This document shows, piece after piece, positions 43,615 through 56,900 of a DNA stretch of 64,000 bases. Below the pieces are notes generated by a model. The model ran no database searches. It was not told the origin of the DNA and was given only the letters and a program-made list of their open reading frames with translations. Source of the DNA: Orbilia blumenaviensis (Eukaryota; Ascomycota; Orbiliomycetes; Orbiliales; Orbiliaceae); assembly GCA_036872755.1 (NCBI GenBank), contig JAVHNS010000004.1:496001-560000 (forward strand), given 5' to 3'. Position 1 is the stretch's first letter, and each line of letters starts with the position of its first letter. Made by a program: the position numbers and the translations under genes.

Positions 43615-46600
43615 TCAAATCATTGGCATCTTGATGTGAGAGTGTTCCCGAGGCCGTCCCGAGCTATAAACCTTGTCTCTCTCATCCTCAAGCTCAAGCA
43701 TCATAGTAAGCTTGAAGCTTTCCTCTAGATCTGCCTCCAATTTCTTTCTTCTGTACTCATCTTTCTGAGCTTCGAATTGAATTGCAAGATGCTCCTTTCG
43801 GATTTCCTTGACAGCGGCGAACCACTGCTCATCTGCGTATTCCCTTCTGGCGGCTTCATGCCATTGCTCATATTGGGATTCTAACTCGACTTCCCGTCGG
43901 TGGATAATCTGTTGCCTGATATCTTCAATATCCGCAAGGACCTTGTTTTTGATATCAGCAAACTGGATTGCGTAGGTATGCTTTAGCTCCTCCTTCTCCT
44001 CATCTTGTTTTAGCACAAGTCTGTCCACTGCAGCTCGGATACGCTCGTCTCGGTTTGGTTTGAGCCGATGTTGCCTGGTAAGAACCATGATAACGTCATC
44101 CTCTTCTTCTTCGAACTTAGAATCAAGAACCTTTAGCTCAGCTTCTAGTTGAAGATCCAGTTCTACAGATCTTTCTGAAACACGGGTCTGAAATGTTTCG
44201 TCTTGCTCGATCAGAAGGTCCTCCAGCCTAGCCTCTTCTTCCTCGTGCTTCTCCAACAATTCAGCGCGGGTAGCAGCGAGCCTGGCTCCCATTAATTCGA
44301 ATTGCGCATTAAGCAAATTCTCAAGTTGCTTGGTGAGCTTATCGTACTTCTTGGAGAGATCTGTCATTCTCGCCTCTTCCTTGCGCTTCTTCTCCATCTT
44401 CTCCTTGTCCTTTCTCACCCGTCTTGCTTCTTCTTGCGCGTATTGTTCCCGGTTGGCTTTCCGTTCATAAGCAATGATATCAACCATGGCTGAATGTACT
44501 GTCATCTCCTCAATACGCTCGTCTGCATCATCACCGCTTGCGGACTCATACATGCGAGTTTTGCCCCAGTCCATGAACTTATCCTCGTCAAGTCTGCAGA
44601 GGCAAGGTTCCCCACCGGTCGCGCCACAACCAAAGCAAAGCTCATCATCCTTCGGGCAGGTATCGCCGTCGAAATGAGCTCTGCCTTTACATTTGGCGCA
44701 TACCTTTGTCTGACAAAACTGGCACACGAGACACTTCGTCCTAAAATCGTTGACTGATTCTGGAGGGACGAAGCGACGGCAGGTTCCCGCAGGGCAGTAA
44801 ACACGGTCCTCGGGCGCTTGGGAGTATTCGCGAATTTTGTGATTCAACGCAGCCTGCTCCGAGAGGTTGCAGACTGCCTTGATCGTCCGCACTGGGATAC
44901 GAGAAGTACAACATTTTGGTGGGAAGGCAATCTCATCGTTGAGCGAGGCAAGGATGATGGAGCGGAGGCATCCATTACAATACTTATGATTGCAATCAAT
45001 CGCTGTCATCCGCCGAGCGGTGAGGTCTTCCATGCACATAGCACAGCTGTTTTCATTTTTCCTTGAATTTCCCCCAAAGAAAGAATCTCTCATCGGGGAG
45101 TATGCTGGCAAGGAATCACGGTTAGCCGGTCCCCATTTACTGAACGCTGTCCACCTGGCCATTGCAGCGGCCGAGGGCTGCGTTGGCGACACAGGGGATG
45201 TATTTTCAGGTGCGCCAGCGTCAGATACGCTGGTGGCTGTTGTCGAAATGGAGCGGCGGCTGAAGATAGTTCCCTCGGCTGTATGTGTTGAAGCACGGTG
45301 GCTGTTGTATCCAACCTCCTCGACATTGACGCTAAGCTCTTCACCGGGATCGCTCCGCTTTGTCTTAGGTTCGGTTGAACTTTCGACATTAGGTTGAGCG
45401 GGCGCTAAGGTCTGAATCCGCTTAATATCGAATTCCAACTGTTCGTCGTTGTATAGGTTGAGGATTTCAAGGGCAGTGTTTTCGGGGATGAACGAAAGCT
45501 CTGGTGGAGGAGCGTACAGCCTCCACCACTGACCAGCGCGATCGGAACCTCTCAAATGTGCCTTGAGGTCCTCTGAAAAGACAGGCTTGGGTACAGTTTC
45601 TTCTTCTTCGAAGGGGGGAGGTGGCGGGTAGTCGGCTGGGAACTCCCCACAGTCTTCAGGTGCCGGCCTTGGCGCGAAAATAGACGGATCTTTTTCAGGT
45701 CGAGGAGCTGATGTCGATGGTGGTGGTTCTATAGGCATTTCTGTCATATCCAGTGGTAGTTCGTTATAGAGTTTCTCGTTAATGATGTTTGTATGCGGGC
45801 TTAACGGTACCAGCCAATGTTGGCGCTTCTTATCCTTTTCTCCATCTAGATCGGACGATTCTGAGCCTTTTCGGTGACGGTCTTGGTCAGAATCTTCTGA
45901 TCTGGGAGGTATATGCCGTTCAATTGGCGGCGGTATCGATGAGAAAGTCGGTTCGGATTGGGTCTGGAGTGGTGGAGGTCGACTACGAGGTCCTAATACA
46001 GGGCTACCTGGTCCAGTAATCGGGGTCCTTGGTTTCACTACCGTAGCTGGAGACAACGACGACATGATCGGATCCTCTTTTGGATTTGGTATCACAGGAG
46101 CAACGTATGGTTTTGGGGGAGGTGGAGGGGGTATACTCTGTCTACCACCGAATAAAATATCACTAGCAGATAAGTTTGTTTTTGGTTCTGGTGTGTCGAC
46201 ATGATAAATATGAGATGTGTTTATAGAAGGGGGTCCTGAGGATTCTAGTGATGATCTGAGTTCTGGCGCTCGTTCACCAGGTGTCGGTGAGACCACTCGA
46301 AGCGACGATGCCGATGGAACTGGTGAAGTTGGTCGGCCATCCTGTGGCACGGGCGACTGGGATCGCAATCCAAAAATGGGCGAGGAAGGCCTGAAAGAAA
46401 GGAGGTCGAAGCGTGAATGCCCTGATCCGTTTTCTTGTCTGATATCCTTTGACTTCTTCTTCCTCCTATGGCCGAATAGATTCAACCCTCTCTTCAGTAG
46501 TGTTTCCTCAGATTCAGTTGACCCCTTCGTAGATGCAGTGATTGTTCGTCCAATGCCTGGTCGTTCACCGGCGACATCGCCTGTATCCACTCCAAGCATC

Positions 46601-46734
46601 ATTGCTCTTCGTCCTGCTTTTTCTCGTTCGACTTTGGCCGCTGCTGCTGCCTCTTTTTCTAATTTTCGTTGTTTCCGTATGTCTTGTAAAAATGGTGATC
46701 CTGTCATGAGCATATATCCAGACATGCTACTCAT
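43615..46734 (-). CDS. RING-IBR protein with long coiled coil (RBR-like E3 candidate)
   Basis: Single exon, 1,039 aa. Residues 1-555 are largely disordered, rich in Ser, Pro and charged residues. Near residue 561 a RING1-like cluster begins (NSCAMCMEDL, then DCNHKYCNGCLRSI and a late KCC). An IBR follows at about 645-690 (YCPAGTC, then CLVCQFCQTKVCAKCKGRAH). Only a short Cys stretch (CFGCGATGGEPCLC) stands where RING2, with the catalytic Cys of RBR ligases, should be; I do not see a full RING2. From about 735 to 1020 the chain is highly charged and heptad-like (KDKEKMEKKRKEEARMTDL onward), a long coiled coil. E3 ubiquitin-ligase activity is a family inference and is weakened by the missing RING2. 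No membrane segment or signal peptide is present, so a cytosolic or nuclear location is expected. Confidence 0.85.
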   Translation of the reverse strand: MSSMSGYMLMTGSPFLQDIRKQRKLEKEAAAAAKVEREKAGRRAMMLGVDTGDVAGERPGIGRTITASTKGSTESEETLLKRGLNLFGHRRKKKSKDIRQENGSGHSRFDLLSFRPSSPIFGLRSQSPVPQDGRPTSPVPSASSLRVVSPTPGERAPELRSSLESSGPPSINTSHIYHVDTPEPKTNLSASDILFGGRQSIPPPPPPKPYVAPVIPNPKEDPIMSSLSPATVVKPRTPITGPGSPVLGPRSRPPPLQTQSEPTFSSIPPPIERHIPPRSEDSDQDRHRKGSESSDLDGEKDKKRQHWLVPLSPHTNIINEKLYNELPLDMTEMPIEPPPSTSAPRPEKDPSIFAPRPAPEDCGEFPADYPPPPPFEEEETVPKPVFSEDLKAHLRGSDRAGQWWRLYAPPPELSFIPENTALEILNLYNDEQLEFDIKRIQTLAPAQPNVESSTEPKTKRSDPGEELSVNVEEVGYNSHRASTHTAEGTIFSRRSISTTATSVSDAGAPENTSPVSPTQPSAAAMARWTAFSKWGPANRDSLPAYSPMRDSFFGGNSRKNENSCAMCMEDLTARRMTAIDCNHKYCNGCLRSIILASLNDEIAFPPKCCTSRIPVRTIKAVCNLSEQAALNHKIREYSQAPEDRVYCPAGTCRRFVPPESVNDFRTKCLVCQFCQTKVCAKCKGRAHFDGDTCPKDDELCFGCGATGGEPCLCRLDEDKFMDWGKTRMYESASGDDADERIEEMTVHSAMVDIIAYERKANREQYAQEEARRVRKDKEKMEKKRKEEARMTDLSKKYDKLTKQLENLLNAQFELMGARLAATRAELLEKHEEEEARLEDLLIEQDETFQTRVSERSVELDLQLEAELKVLDSKFEEEEDDVIMVLTRQHRLKPNRDERIRAAVDRLVLKQDEEKEELKHTYAIQFADIKNKVLADIEDIRQQIIHRREVELESQYEQWHEAARREYADEQWFAAVKEIRKEHLAIQFEAQKDEYRRKKLEADLEESFKLTMMLELEDERDKVYSSGRPREHSHIKMPMI

Positions 46735-49700
46735 TTTGAAAAAAGGAAGATTTGGCGGGATTCGTCCCGCCTGGCAACTATATAGTATTTAATGCAATCC
46801 TGGTAAGCCAGTAATATTCAGCTTGTCAAATAGTTATAGGGTGGTGTGTGTGGGTTTGTGGAAAGAGCGCTGGGGCGGGTTTGGAGGCGGGATCCTGGCG
46901 CTCAGATTGGATAATGGGAAGTTCAGGGTCGGATGGGCCGCCAAAGAACACCTTTTTGGATGAAATTATGAGAACTGAAGGGATAATGAAATGATCAAGA
47001 GGCCACCAGCACTATATCATCTATCTATTAAACGTATTGGTTATTGTTATTCAAGTTAATGTTTGGTGGTCAATGATTTATTCGCCGAAGTGGGAGCGTT
47101 CGAACAAGGACGGTTCAAATCCAGCCAGGTGCGGTTTATCGTCGCAAATTTGTCGTATTCACGGGAGAAAAGAAATGGGCGGAAACGGCAGAAGCTGCAC
47201 TGCGGTCTCCACTAAACGAGCAAGTAAAAAACCGTCGAGTCGAGTCGAGGTCGGTGGGATTGGGATATGCAGTTTCAGCGGCGTTTGTGAGTGCTCTGTT
47301 AGGTCTTGTTTCTCGAATACAAGCGTCTTGGTCTTTTTCGTTTCCTTCCCTTGCCACAGAAGATTCGGCCGCGAATCTTCAGACGAAGAAGGGAATATGT
47401 CACTGAGCCCACCAGATGAAAGACCTTCCCTGCACCTTGAATGCGCAGCTCGGTCGCAGCGGGTTTTGGTGAGGGTGTGCGCATAAGCACGGGGCTTGAG
47501 TTGTTTCTTCCCTGAAACTAATATCCACTCCTTTCGGGGGAGCTAGTAGCAATCGTAACGAAGGGCGGGTTTTTGAGACCTCGACAGTGCAAAGACTGCG
47601 GCTTTGCATCAAAGAGTCCCGGTTGTGCTGGTGATTGCGAAGAACAAAGCAATCAATATGGAGTCTCGAGTATCTCGGACCGGCTAGTCGAACGCCTCGA
47701 GGTTAGAGTTCAGCATGATATCAGTTTTTTCCATGCAATTCCGTCGACATGTCGGCACCAACAAAGCGATCTTCCACACTGGAACGGTGGGAATATTTTC
47801 TTTGCTAATTCATTCCCCACCTGCAAGCATCAGTTCAGCCCGTAATTAACCCTGTTGACGCAGAGTATCGGCGTGAGTGTGAGACACCCAGAGACCCACC
47901 TTTTGGAACGTCGAACCCCACCATCGACAACCGACCTTTTGGGTTCTTACGATCCAAATCGGTGTCCACTGTAGTTTATTCGGGGTATCGTGGAACGTTA
48001 TCTAATTAAATTGCGGAGCATATACACCATCTGCCGTCCTCCTTCGACGGGGTATGCCTGTCTGGCGAAGCACGTCCTTAAGATATCATCGATCAGCCGT
48101 AAGACCATGTCATAACCTATGTGGTAGTCCAGTTCACGTCATCCCTAACTAGCCACGGTACACAGGTATGTGTGTCCAAAAAATTTCCTGTGGATTAAGG
48201 TCTCTTTCCATCTCACGCAGCGGTGCGGCCAGCCTCGTTGGGTCCGTACACGGAGTTCTCTGCGGGAAAGAGGGATATATCACCCCGAAGCTTGCATTTG
48301 GCTTCGCGCCCTCCTGCAAGCCGAGTTGGATATCCTGCAAGTGGTGCCGATAACCTTTCGGAAGCGTGGCTCTCAGGGATCTGGCCCGTTACCTGCCAAG
48401 GTTGCGAACTCGAACTGTGGTACTAATGGTCTGCCTATCAAGCCAGGACAACCGAAAGTCCCCATCTCAACTTTAGCACCTATTCTGGCAGGTAGCCATG
48501 AGATCTTAGTGGAATTTCATATCCTATTTGGACTTTTGGGGAGGCCACGAGGTATCGAGAATGGTTCTGTGCTGCTTCGAGACCTATGAAAAGGTACATC
48601 TGATACCAAGGCCTGCAGCTTCTTTTCAGTGGCGTTTGGACTGAACAGGCACAAAATTATCAAGGCGGTCGACTAATCATTTCTCGTACACTTTCTTGAT
48701 TTGGCTGCGTGCTGTCATCAAAAAGGATGCTTGTTGTATCTGCCCGAGATTGCGATGCCTGCAGCGACAAGTGCGACACCAACCTTGCATCCCGTGAGAG
48801 CTCGTTTCGAGAAATTTAGAAACCACTAATATATCATCGTTGACGACGACAGTGCATCGATGGAATCAGCGGCGTGGAATCGTCGCCGACACTCAGATCA
48901 GATCTAGTAATAGCCAGTGGCGCTGTAGCTTTTCTATTATCAGTCACAAGTTGCCTCGGGCATGCACAATCATGTTCAAACAATATATCCAAAACAAGCC
49001 TGCGGATAAAATAGCTGTCAAAATTAATATTAATACAACTTACCGAAGCGCAATCTCCACAACCTTGGAAATATTATCGCTGCAACTTCACCTACACAAC
49101 TTAACCTGTCAGATGGTTATCGATAGACCGTTTTTCAAACCTGTCGATGGTGGTCCAATGGGGAAATGTATTTCTGAAGTTTCAGCTTTACAATATGCAG
49201 GAGCTGTTTCCGAAACATCGTCAGGAAAAGAAAAGGTATTAATAGACGGCACGCGGCAACACAGAAATTTCTCACGTCAGGATTTTCCATCTCATCCGAA
49301 GAATGCGGAGGGAAAATTGGCAGGAATGGCGCATCGGGGCTTGGAAAAGATGCCCGCCATTGCCACGAGGGCTTAAGACATCTGTTAAGACAAGCTCTAA
49401 TTTCGAACCAATGAATATTCACCCACGGCCCCAATTAAGCAGTGCGACATTGTGTCGTGGTGAGCTCAATGCATCATGAGGTTCATCACGAAGGTAATTA
49501 ACTTCTAATTGGCTTCTTCAGCACCGATGATCAAGTACGTCAATACGGGGGTTTCCCGTCTTTTCTCTCTCTCTCCTGCGACATGTATTCCCCACTTGCA
49601 TTGCATCAAATTCATAAAACTATACCGAAATCGATTAATCGACATCAGATATCTTGTTTTCTCTTATGCATATGCACAAGCAACGTTAACTTGCCTATCC

Positions 49701-50818
49701 CTAAAGCACGGCTCCCAAGTTTCCCGCGTGTCAACTGTCGTTTAACGACCGAATGAGGTTTCCGTGTCGTCTAACTAGATGATAGGGCAGGGGTAAAAAA
49801 CTACGGAGCCGGGAAACCCATGCATAAGTCCCAGATGAATCCGGTTCTGCATGCCTCATGTATCCGGTTCCTGAGATTGCCGATCAGACTGATGCCTGAG
49901 TGCCTAGGTTCTCAGTGGAGCAAGGACTCACACTTATAATTTCGTTCGTTTACAATGTAACTATTTAAGTAGCTCGTTAGCTCCCTCGCTGGTTCCTGGA
50001 TATCATGGGCCATGCGTGGTGCTCGGAAGCCGTATTACTATTTCGGGCTCTAGCGAATTTCGGAGCTCATGAACGGTGTATGTACCTGTATAAGTACATT
50101 TGCGATTAATACGCGAATAATTTGCCCGCCAGGCAACCGAAACTGAGACCTTGGGCTCGAGAGCGGCCATGTCTCACCATAGTAAGTTAACTTGGAGGTT
50201 GGATTATCCTACACGAGGCTGTGTGCCGGTTATCAGCATATCGACGCTGAATGGTACGAGGGTGGTCGTATATTTTCCGAATAGTGGCGAGCACATAGCT
50301 CTCTTTGAAACAGATGATTGGCTGGATCAGAAATGAGAAATCCTTGTGTGTTTTATATATCTATCGATATACCACCAACTAAAACTGATTCCTTTCAAGC
50401 ATCCCTCCTGCGACAATTAGAGTTATCGTCTGCACTTTCGCACTTTCGCACTTTCGTTTCGCTTTATTATTATTTATAATTAAGGAATCACTTGTTTTAG
50501 TATTGATTAAACGGGTTGACCATCATCACTATTTTGATACATGTAGAAGGAGAGTGGTCTTTGCATGGTTCGTATTATTCACAAAAGAATTGTTAACCTA
50601 GAAGACCTGATACTGTGGGCGTAAATCTTGTTACACCTCTTGGCTTGATAAAATGATCGACCCGCGAGAAGTGACAGGCCAGATGCATGTAAGCTTCCCT
50701 CCCAGTGGTCCTAATGATGTTATTTTGAACTTGATGCAAAGAAAACTCTGAAACGAAACGCTAGATGCGACTCAAAGGGAAAAAAGGAAAAAAATGAAAT
50801 ATAGAGAAATTCGCACAA
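46735..50818. other. long gene-free region
   Basis: About 4.1 kb without a gene I can support. The longest frame (48840-49376 +, 178 aa) has no domain and an unlikely composition. A short tandem repeat lies at 50432-50455 and a GTCGA run at 47234-47250. The last 200 bp before 50818 are the 3' flank of the trehalase gene. Confidence 0.5.
50432..50455. repeat. 8-bp tandem repeat (gcactttc)3
   Basis: Three perfect copies of gcactttc followed by a diverged gtttcgc, about 360 bp downstream of the trehalase stop. Confidence 0.85.
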
Positions 50819-53800
50819 TTAAGCACCGATAAGGGCAACTTCGGCGACTGTAGCTCCGAACTTGGCTTTAGGGCTTGCTTGATTGCCTGAAATGGTCAAT
50901 CTAGCAAAACGACCTTCATACTCCCGGTCGAAGACAACAGAAGTGCTATTGCCATCCTCTATCTGAGGTTCGATATAGCGCTTGGGATCCCATTCAATGG
51001 AGATGGCGACATTCTCTTGTCCCCAAACGCGCTCCCAAGTATTGGTATCATTGGAGACTTCAAGAAGCCAGCTGTGGGGGACGGCTGTACCCCAGGTGAA
51101 GATAACCTCTCGGATTTTTCGACGGCCATTTTCAACTGTTGCGTTGTCTGGGGCCGGTGGAAAGGCAGCTGCAAGGTCGATAGTGATACTGCTAGGTGCC
51201 TTAGAAACTGGCTGCCAGGTGGTAGCGTTGCTACCATCAACCGCAGCAAGTGGGAAATGGGATGGTGCCCAGGTGCTGTTACTTGTGACGGGGACGCACT
51301 GAGCAAGGTTCCCGGGTTGGAATGGTGGATTTTTATGTGGGAGACGGGTAGGGATAGTAAGAACTTCGTTAAGGAAGAGGTGGTATGTGCCGGCCTTTGC
51401 ATTCTTGTCTCCAATACGAACTGGAACAGCACCTTTGTATTCAAGGTAGGAGTTTCGAGAGACAACACGCTTGATTGTGGTATTTTGTTGGCCAATATAT
51501 ACTTCAAAGCTTGCGCCTTGCCATTTAATGGTTTTATAAAGAATACCGCCACTAAGGTGGGGAGGAAGGGATGGTTCCAAGTAGAAAGCGTCCTGCATCG
51601 GTCGGAATCCAGTGTATCCATGGGTCCAGACCTGAAGGTATCCGCCATGACCGGTAAGAAAGGGGAAGGCAGGATTTGTGCCGCCGTTTGTCCGCACATT
51701 GTCATCAACCTGCTCGGAAAACTGGTACCAAGGTGCTCGGATGTATGTTTGAGAACCTTGGAGGGCGTGCGTCCATGATTGACAACCGGTATCAATCAAT
51801 TCAGCGGATACAACGGAATAAACAGACCATGTCATGGCTGGGCCATCTGGCGACTGGGCCTTTGCGTAAAAGAAAAGGTCGTTCCGCGCCTGGGTATCGT
51901 TGAACTTAAATCCCAAAGGATAGGATATCAATGCGACATCGACTTGTTTAATAGTAACGGATCCGTTCATTCCGGTGAATTCTGGGATAATACCAGCTTC
52001 CGCATCATAAGGAATGAACATCTTTTGAGCAATGCTTGTCCAATCAGATGGGGCAGAAAACCCAACAATTTTTGCAAGATCAAGTGCAACAGAGAATAAC
52101 TTCTTAATAGAAGCGTTGGTAAAGGCACCATCATCAATATGGTTCGCGTATTCATCCTATAGTGATGTTAGCAAAATTAATATGTTCCAGCCGCTGCATA
52201 TCCATAGAAAACGTACAGGGTCTGTAAGATTCGTAGTGTGATAGCTTCCGTTGATGAAAGTCACATATTCGGTAAAGAAGTTTGCAACCTTGCGAATGAT
52301 AGGCCACCCCTCATTCTGTAGGAAATCCATATCTCCTGTATTGAGGAAATACTCCCAAGCCGCAAATGCGATATCCGTATTCAGGTGATATTGGTAATCG
52401 ACACAAGGGCCAGTTCCGGTACAGTTTCCAAACCGGCCAGTTGTCCAAGAATACACAGCAGTATCCTCACTGTACCCATATTGGCGTGCATTGCGTTCTG
52501 ATTGGGCGAGTAGTCTACTTCTCAAGTTTATTATCGGAAGAGCATATTCTGGCCAAATTGTGACGAGGCCTGGGTACATCCAGAGATCCGCATCCCAGAA
52601 AACAACTAGAGCATCGGTTGTTAGTTAGACTTACAGGTAATAGACGGTTCGATCAAGGATTATTAAGCTTACAGCCAGCGTAACTGTCGCTAGTCAACCC
52701 GCCAACGGAGATAGAAGCGTCGCTTCCAAGACCCTTAGGACCCTTCCCATTTCTGACAGCACAGAGCAAGTGGAATAGCGTGGCTTGTATACTGATCTGG
52801 AGTTCTTCATCATACTCCGCCAAAATAGTACCGTCCTCCCACAAATCGTCCCAGGAATCGTTGTGCTCCAAGAGCAATTGATCATAGCCAGCATCTGACG
52901 CGGCAAGGGCTGCTGTTCTAGCTACCTTGTCCGTACTTTCGGGGAATGCTTCGCTACTTGCGATTCCAACAGATTTGAAAACTGAGAACTTCTTACCGGC
53001 TGTGAGGCGAGCCTTGAAAACCTGCGAAATGGTGGAAATATCCTTGGGGACCCAGTTGACACCTTCTCCCGAAGCACGACTCGAGGTAGCACCACTAAAT
53101 TTGACGGTGGAGTATACGTATGCCGTGATATCGGGGAGGCCATGAGGGTGGACGGCAGACCAGATAATATTTTCAGCACCCTTTTCCATCCCAGTCCCGG
53201 CAGGCCATGTTCGCAGGGCACCTCTCCCGTCAAGCAAATCCAAGAAGGAAACTTCAACATCGTGGCTGGCTACCACATCCAATTGGATATACCCAACGTT
53301 AGCACGAAACCGACTAGCTATGACAGTATAAGTCAAGTCGTAAGTGCAACCTCCTGCTGGGCTCCAGGTAAGCGACGTCTTGACAATACCGTTCCTCAAA
53401 CTCATAGATTGCATGAAGTTTGAGATCGTGGAGTTCTTCGTGCCAGGGCCGTAGGTATCTCCAAGTGGTGTTATCAAATACATTGTCACCCAGCTTGGTA
53501 ATCCCGCTATGACACTTTCCCCACCATTTACGGCAAGCTCAGGAAAGTTGGTACGGGTGGTATTAGGTTGGCTGTTCCAGAATCCAGAAACGGTACCAAA
53601 GGTGACTCGACGATTATCCAATGGCCACCCGTTTACAGGTTGGGTTGGACCGTCAGAATCTGTATCATTGAAATCTTCCTGAAATCCGTGTCCTTCTGCA
53701 CCGAAACGTTGACCAATATATCCATTGGCAACGTACGGTGTGTGCTGGTAGGCATTTTGAACCAACTGATGTGTGTATAACGTGAAGGTTTTGTTGTCCC

Positions 53801-53972
53801 AGTGAGGAGTTTCCAATGGTTCGTCAGACCAAACATTTTCGTCAGGAGGTGGGTTCTCGACCTGACGTCGTTCTAGGGCATGGAAGGGATCCTTGGCCAA
53901 TTTAGCCCATGGAAAGGCAGTTGAGGTGCCAAGGAGAACTGAGACCAGGGAAAAGCGAATGATGGTCTTCAT
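50819..53972 (-). CDS. secreted acid trehalase (GH65)
   Basis: Three exons on the minus strand, 53972-52673, 52605-52217 and 52156-50819, encode 1,008 aa, close to the usual 1,000-1,060 aa of fungal acid trehalases. A signal peptide is clear (MKTIIRFSLVSVLLGTSTAF). The GH65 N-terminal beta-domain follows (YTHQLVQNAYQHTPYVANGY onward). The (alpha/alpha)6 catalytic core includes GLTSDSYAGFVFWDADLWMYPG, formed across intron 1, then ERNARQYGYSEDTAVYSW and DYQYHLNTDIAFAAWEYF. The C-terminal part has beta-sandwich character. Many N-x-S/T sites suggest heavy glycosylation. The enzyme cleaves trehalose to two glucose molecules at the cell surface or in the vacuole, for use of external trehalose. A TATA box sits 40 bp upstream of the ATG. 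Confidence 0.95.
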
Positions 53973-56900
53973 TGTAGAGAAAGTTTCTATATAAGACTAA
54001 ACGCCGTTTCTTTATATAACCCGCCTTTAATTGTCTAAAGGGCTGGTGCAAGGCAAAGTTAGAATTTTATCAAAGAAAAGAGATTGGGTAGGCTTTTCTA
54101 GCCTGAGTGTAGTAGGTAGGTTCGCTGTGGATGATGCTGTGATGTCTATTTGTGGTGGTGGTGGTAGGGTGCCTTTTCTATGCATCCCAGAAAATGCATT
54201 GAGCACACAGCACCATCAACACCATGCTTTGGATTTCGACCTCCCAACACGAGATGATGAAATAGATGGAATGGAGTGGCGCTGTACGTCATACGCACAA
54301 AGTAGATACCCTCTGGAATCGACGGTATCGCCGCGATTCATGAACAGTTGAGGTAGTGGTAGGTGAGACCCTGTAAGTCCTATGACGCTGCAGAGCTTAG
54401 CTTACCTATTTCGCAGCCTGTCCTATATGTATATCCCTTTACTGTCTCTATAGATATCGTTGAAAATCGGCGTTGATGCTGGCCAATATAGGTAACTGGG
54501 CGACAATGAGGCCACCTCCCGCAGTTCGAATCCTAAAAAGACTACCTGGGGAGCGCTTTGAGGATAGGTATGACCAGTCCTCAAATCGACGAAGTACTCG
54601 CCTTCTTATAATCCTTCATTTCCGAACTTCCAACCCTAGGAGCGATGGCAGCAAGCATGCTGCGCAGCGCCGACACAGGTGTACAAGCAGCCTGCTAAGG
54701 TCCTTCCAATCTTCAAAGACAAACGTCAGTTGGCATACACTTGTTGGCGATCTAACTGGTGTCTTGCACGATCCCCGCAAAGAAAGAGAGGGAAAAAAAA
54801 TCTTTAACTTTCCCCTCCTGCAAGGTTATGAGGGTTGCCTGTTGAGACATGCAGATGGGATGAGAAACTAGACACGAATAAGCTCTGAACTGGAGATTAT
54901 CTCTGACGGGGTTCATGGGTCCGGGGTATATGTCGTATGCCATGACAAGTATTCGGAGGAGCGATGTCAAGGTATAGGGTACCTTGCGAATTTCCAGGTC
55001 GACGCTGCGGTGCTTGCGATAACCAGGTGCTCAACAGTTCCCTGTACGAAGCGGCGACTTTGTATCCCTAGTTGTACTAAGTACTCGCTCTTCCAAGAAA
55101 CAGGTTCTGCATGCCTAGGCTTTAGGGAACCGAAACTATTGCTTGCTTTCATCAAGGCTTCCCGACATGCTTGACATTTAGCTCTTACTGTTACGCGAGT
55201 GCTGATGCCATTGGTAATCTTCGTGTCTTAGAGGTTGACGATGCCTTCCAGAAGCAATAGTTTTGTTTTCTATGAAGTCATCCCGGGGTGGCTTGCAAGC
55301 TTGTCTCCACCCGAGCAAACGGCTTGGCCTGCATGCACGGCAATGCGACTCGGTTTGACGCACTGGCTTGAGTCGGAAGTTGCATCCATTTGCGCAAATT
55401 TGCTCAGCGAGCCGGCTTCGTGAGGTCTGCCTGAAATTCCCTTACATCGCGTTTGCATAGCTCAGCCCAAGCCGACTCGAGTACAGGGGATTTCCGAGTT
55501 CGTGTTACGGTTATCTGTCGCGATTCGACCCAAAGCTTCACGATCCTTTAGACCTAATAACGTGAAGCTAGCTGGTGTACCAACACCTAGAGTTTGTTGT
55601 GACTCCTTGGCATGATATCATGCAGCCAACCCCGGATTTTCCAAGCACAGGCATCATCATGTCCGGTAGAATAAATTGCGACTTAAAAATAGTGTATAAA
55701 ATTTTAGGGACTCTACATCAAAGCGCTTCTTTAAGATTTATAGAAGTAGGAGCCAGCGCCATGCGTTGGTCCAACAGACAAGATGATATTGGAAACATTG
55801 CCAATCTCAACCCAGAATTCGATACGACTCTACTTACACTTGGCAGAAGTGGATGGAAACGTTACTTAAGGATTTTATGGTGCAGACACAAATGCGGGGT
55901 TGTTGCATTGTTCCTGCCATGTAACTCTCGGAGGGGTGCATGAGTATAGGTAACAAGGGTTTTGAACTTTCGCTGTCGACACATCGAGCCGATACTTACA
56001 AAGTACTCAGGACTTAACTACTGGTAGTATTTCCGGAGATTAGGTCACCAGGGTTGGGTTCGTGACGACGCAAAACTAGGGCATCTACCATTCATTATAC
56101 GTTGGTTAGCGCTTCGGATATTGGTTTACTAGCAAACTCCCTAGTGGAATACAGGTTCCCCTGGTCCTTAGGATCTTGGAGAGATTCCCTCCGTGTATAA
56201 TTGCCCCGGTTTCGCAAGACCAACGAGTGAAATTGTATGGATAGTACTGATTAGTCTCACAAATGTAGTAGCGGGGGGTAGTTAGCCATTAGTGCTAATG
56301 TGAAGATATTTAAATCTCGATAATTGAAGGATGCGGCATCCTAAAACTCTTTTAGTTTCCTGAATAGCATGGATAGCCATGTGCAGCCAGATTTCTAGAA
56401 CCTCAACCTTATTCTTCGCATTCTCTCGCACATGGCCGCCCAGATGGCGCAGCTATTTCGAGCTCGATTGCGGTTTGTGGGACCTCACGTTTTGGGAAAG
56501 TGACAACGTTGTTGGCAACACAATTGCACAAACGAGGCATCCTGATATCTTGCAAGCCGCGAACTGCGGTAAGGGATCAGTCACAAGAGTAAATATATCA
56601 ATTCTAACAATGAATTCGAAACACCGCCTCCGAAATTGTGTTTTGCCTACGCAATATACGGACGGCATTACAAATGATAGTACCAGGGTCGTGGCTAGGG
56701 TGTAGCCAACATAAAACTCAGCCGTCATATCCATACCACGGCAGATACCGAGATGGCGATATATACCTTTAATTTCATGCTGTTGAGTTATATACAAGTA
56801 TACCCTAGTGTAAGACTACAATAGCGTATATATTTCCAACAGAAAGTCTTCTTGGTAATGCTGGTCCTAAGAAGAAGAAGAACCCAAACTCGATAGTCTA

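Noticed and set aside
46217..46792. 191-codon plus-strand frame
   Set aside because: It runs antisense to the N-terminal part of the RING-IBR gene and has no domain or start context.
48840..49376. 178-codon plus-strand frame in gene-free DNA
   Set aside because: No domain, no signal peptide, no promoter-like element, and an amino-acid mix like random sequence.
50151..50336. 61-codon plus-strand frame with beta-strand-like sequence
   Set aside because: Too short, with no signal peptide or adjoining exon; the resemblance to secreted lectin repeats is too weak to report.
51017..51778. 253-codon plus-strand frame
   Set aside because: It is antisense to the C-terminal exon of the acid trehalase, which has full family support.
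54478..54545. tRNA-like segment with AGTTCGAATCC
   Set aside because: The T-stem does not base-pair and no acceptor stem could be formed.
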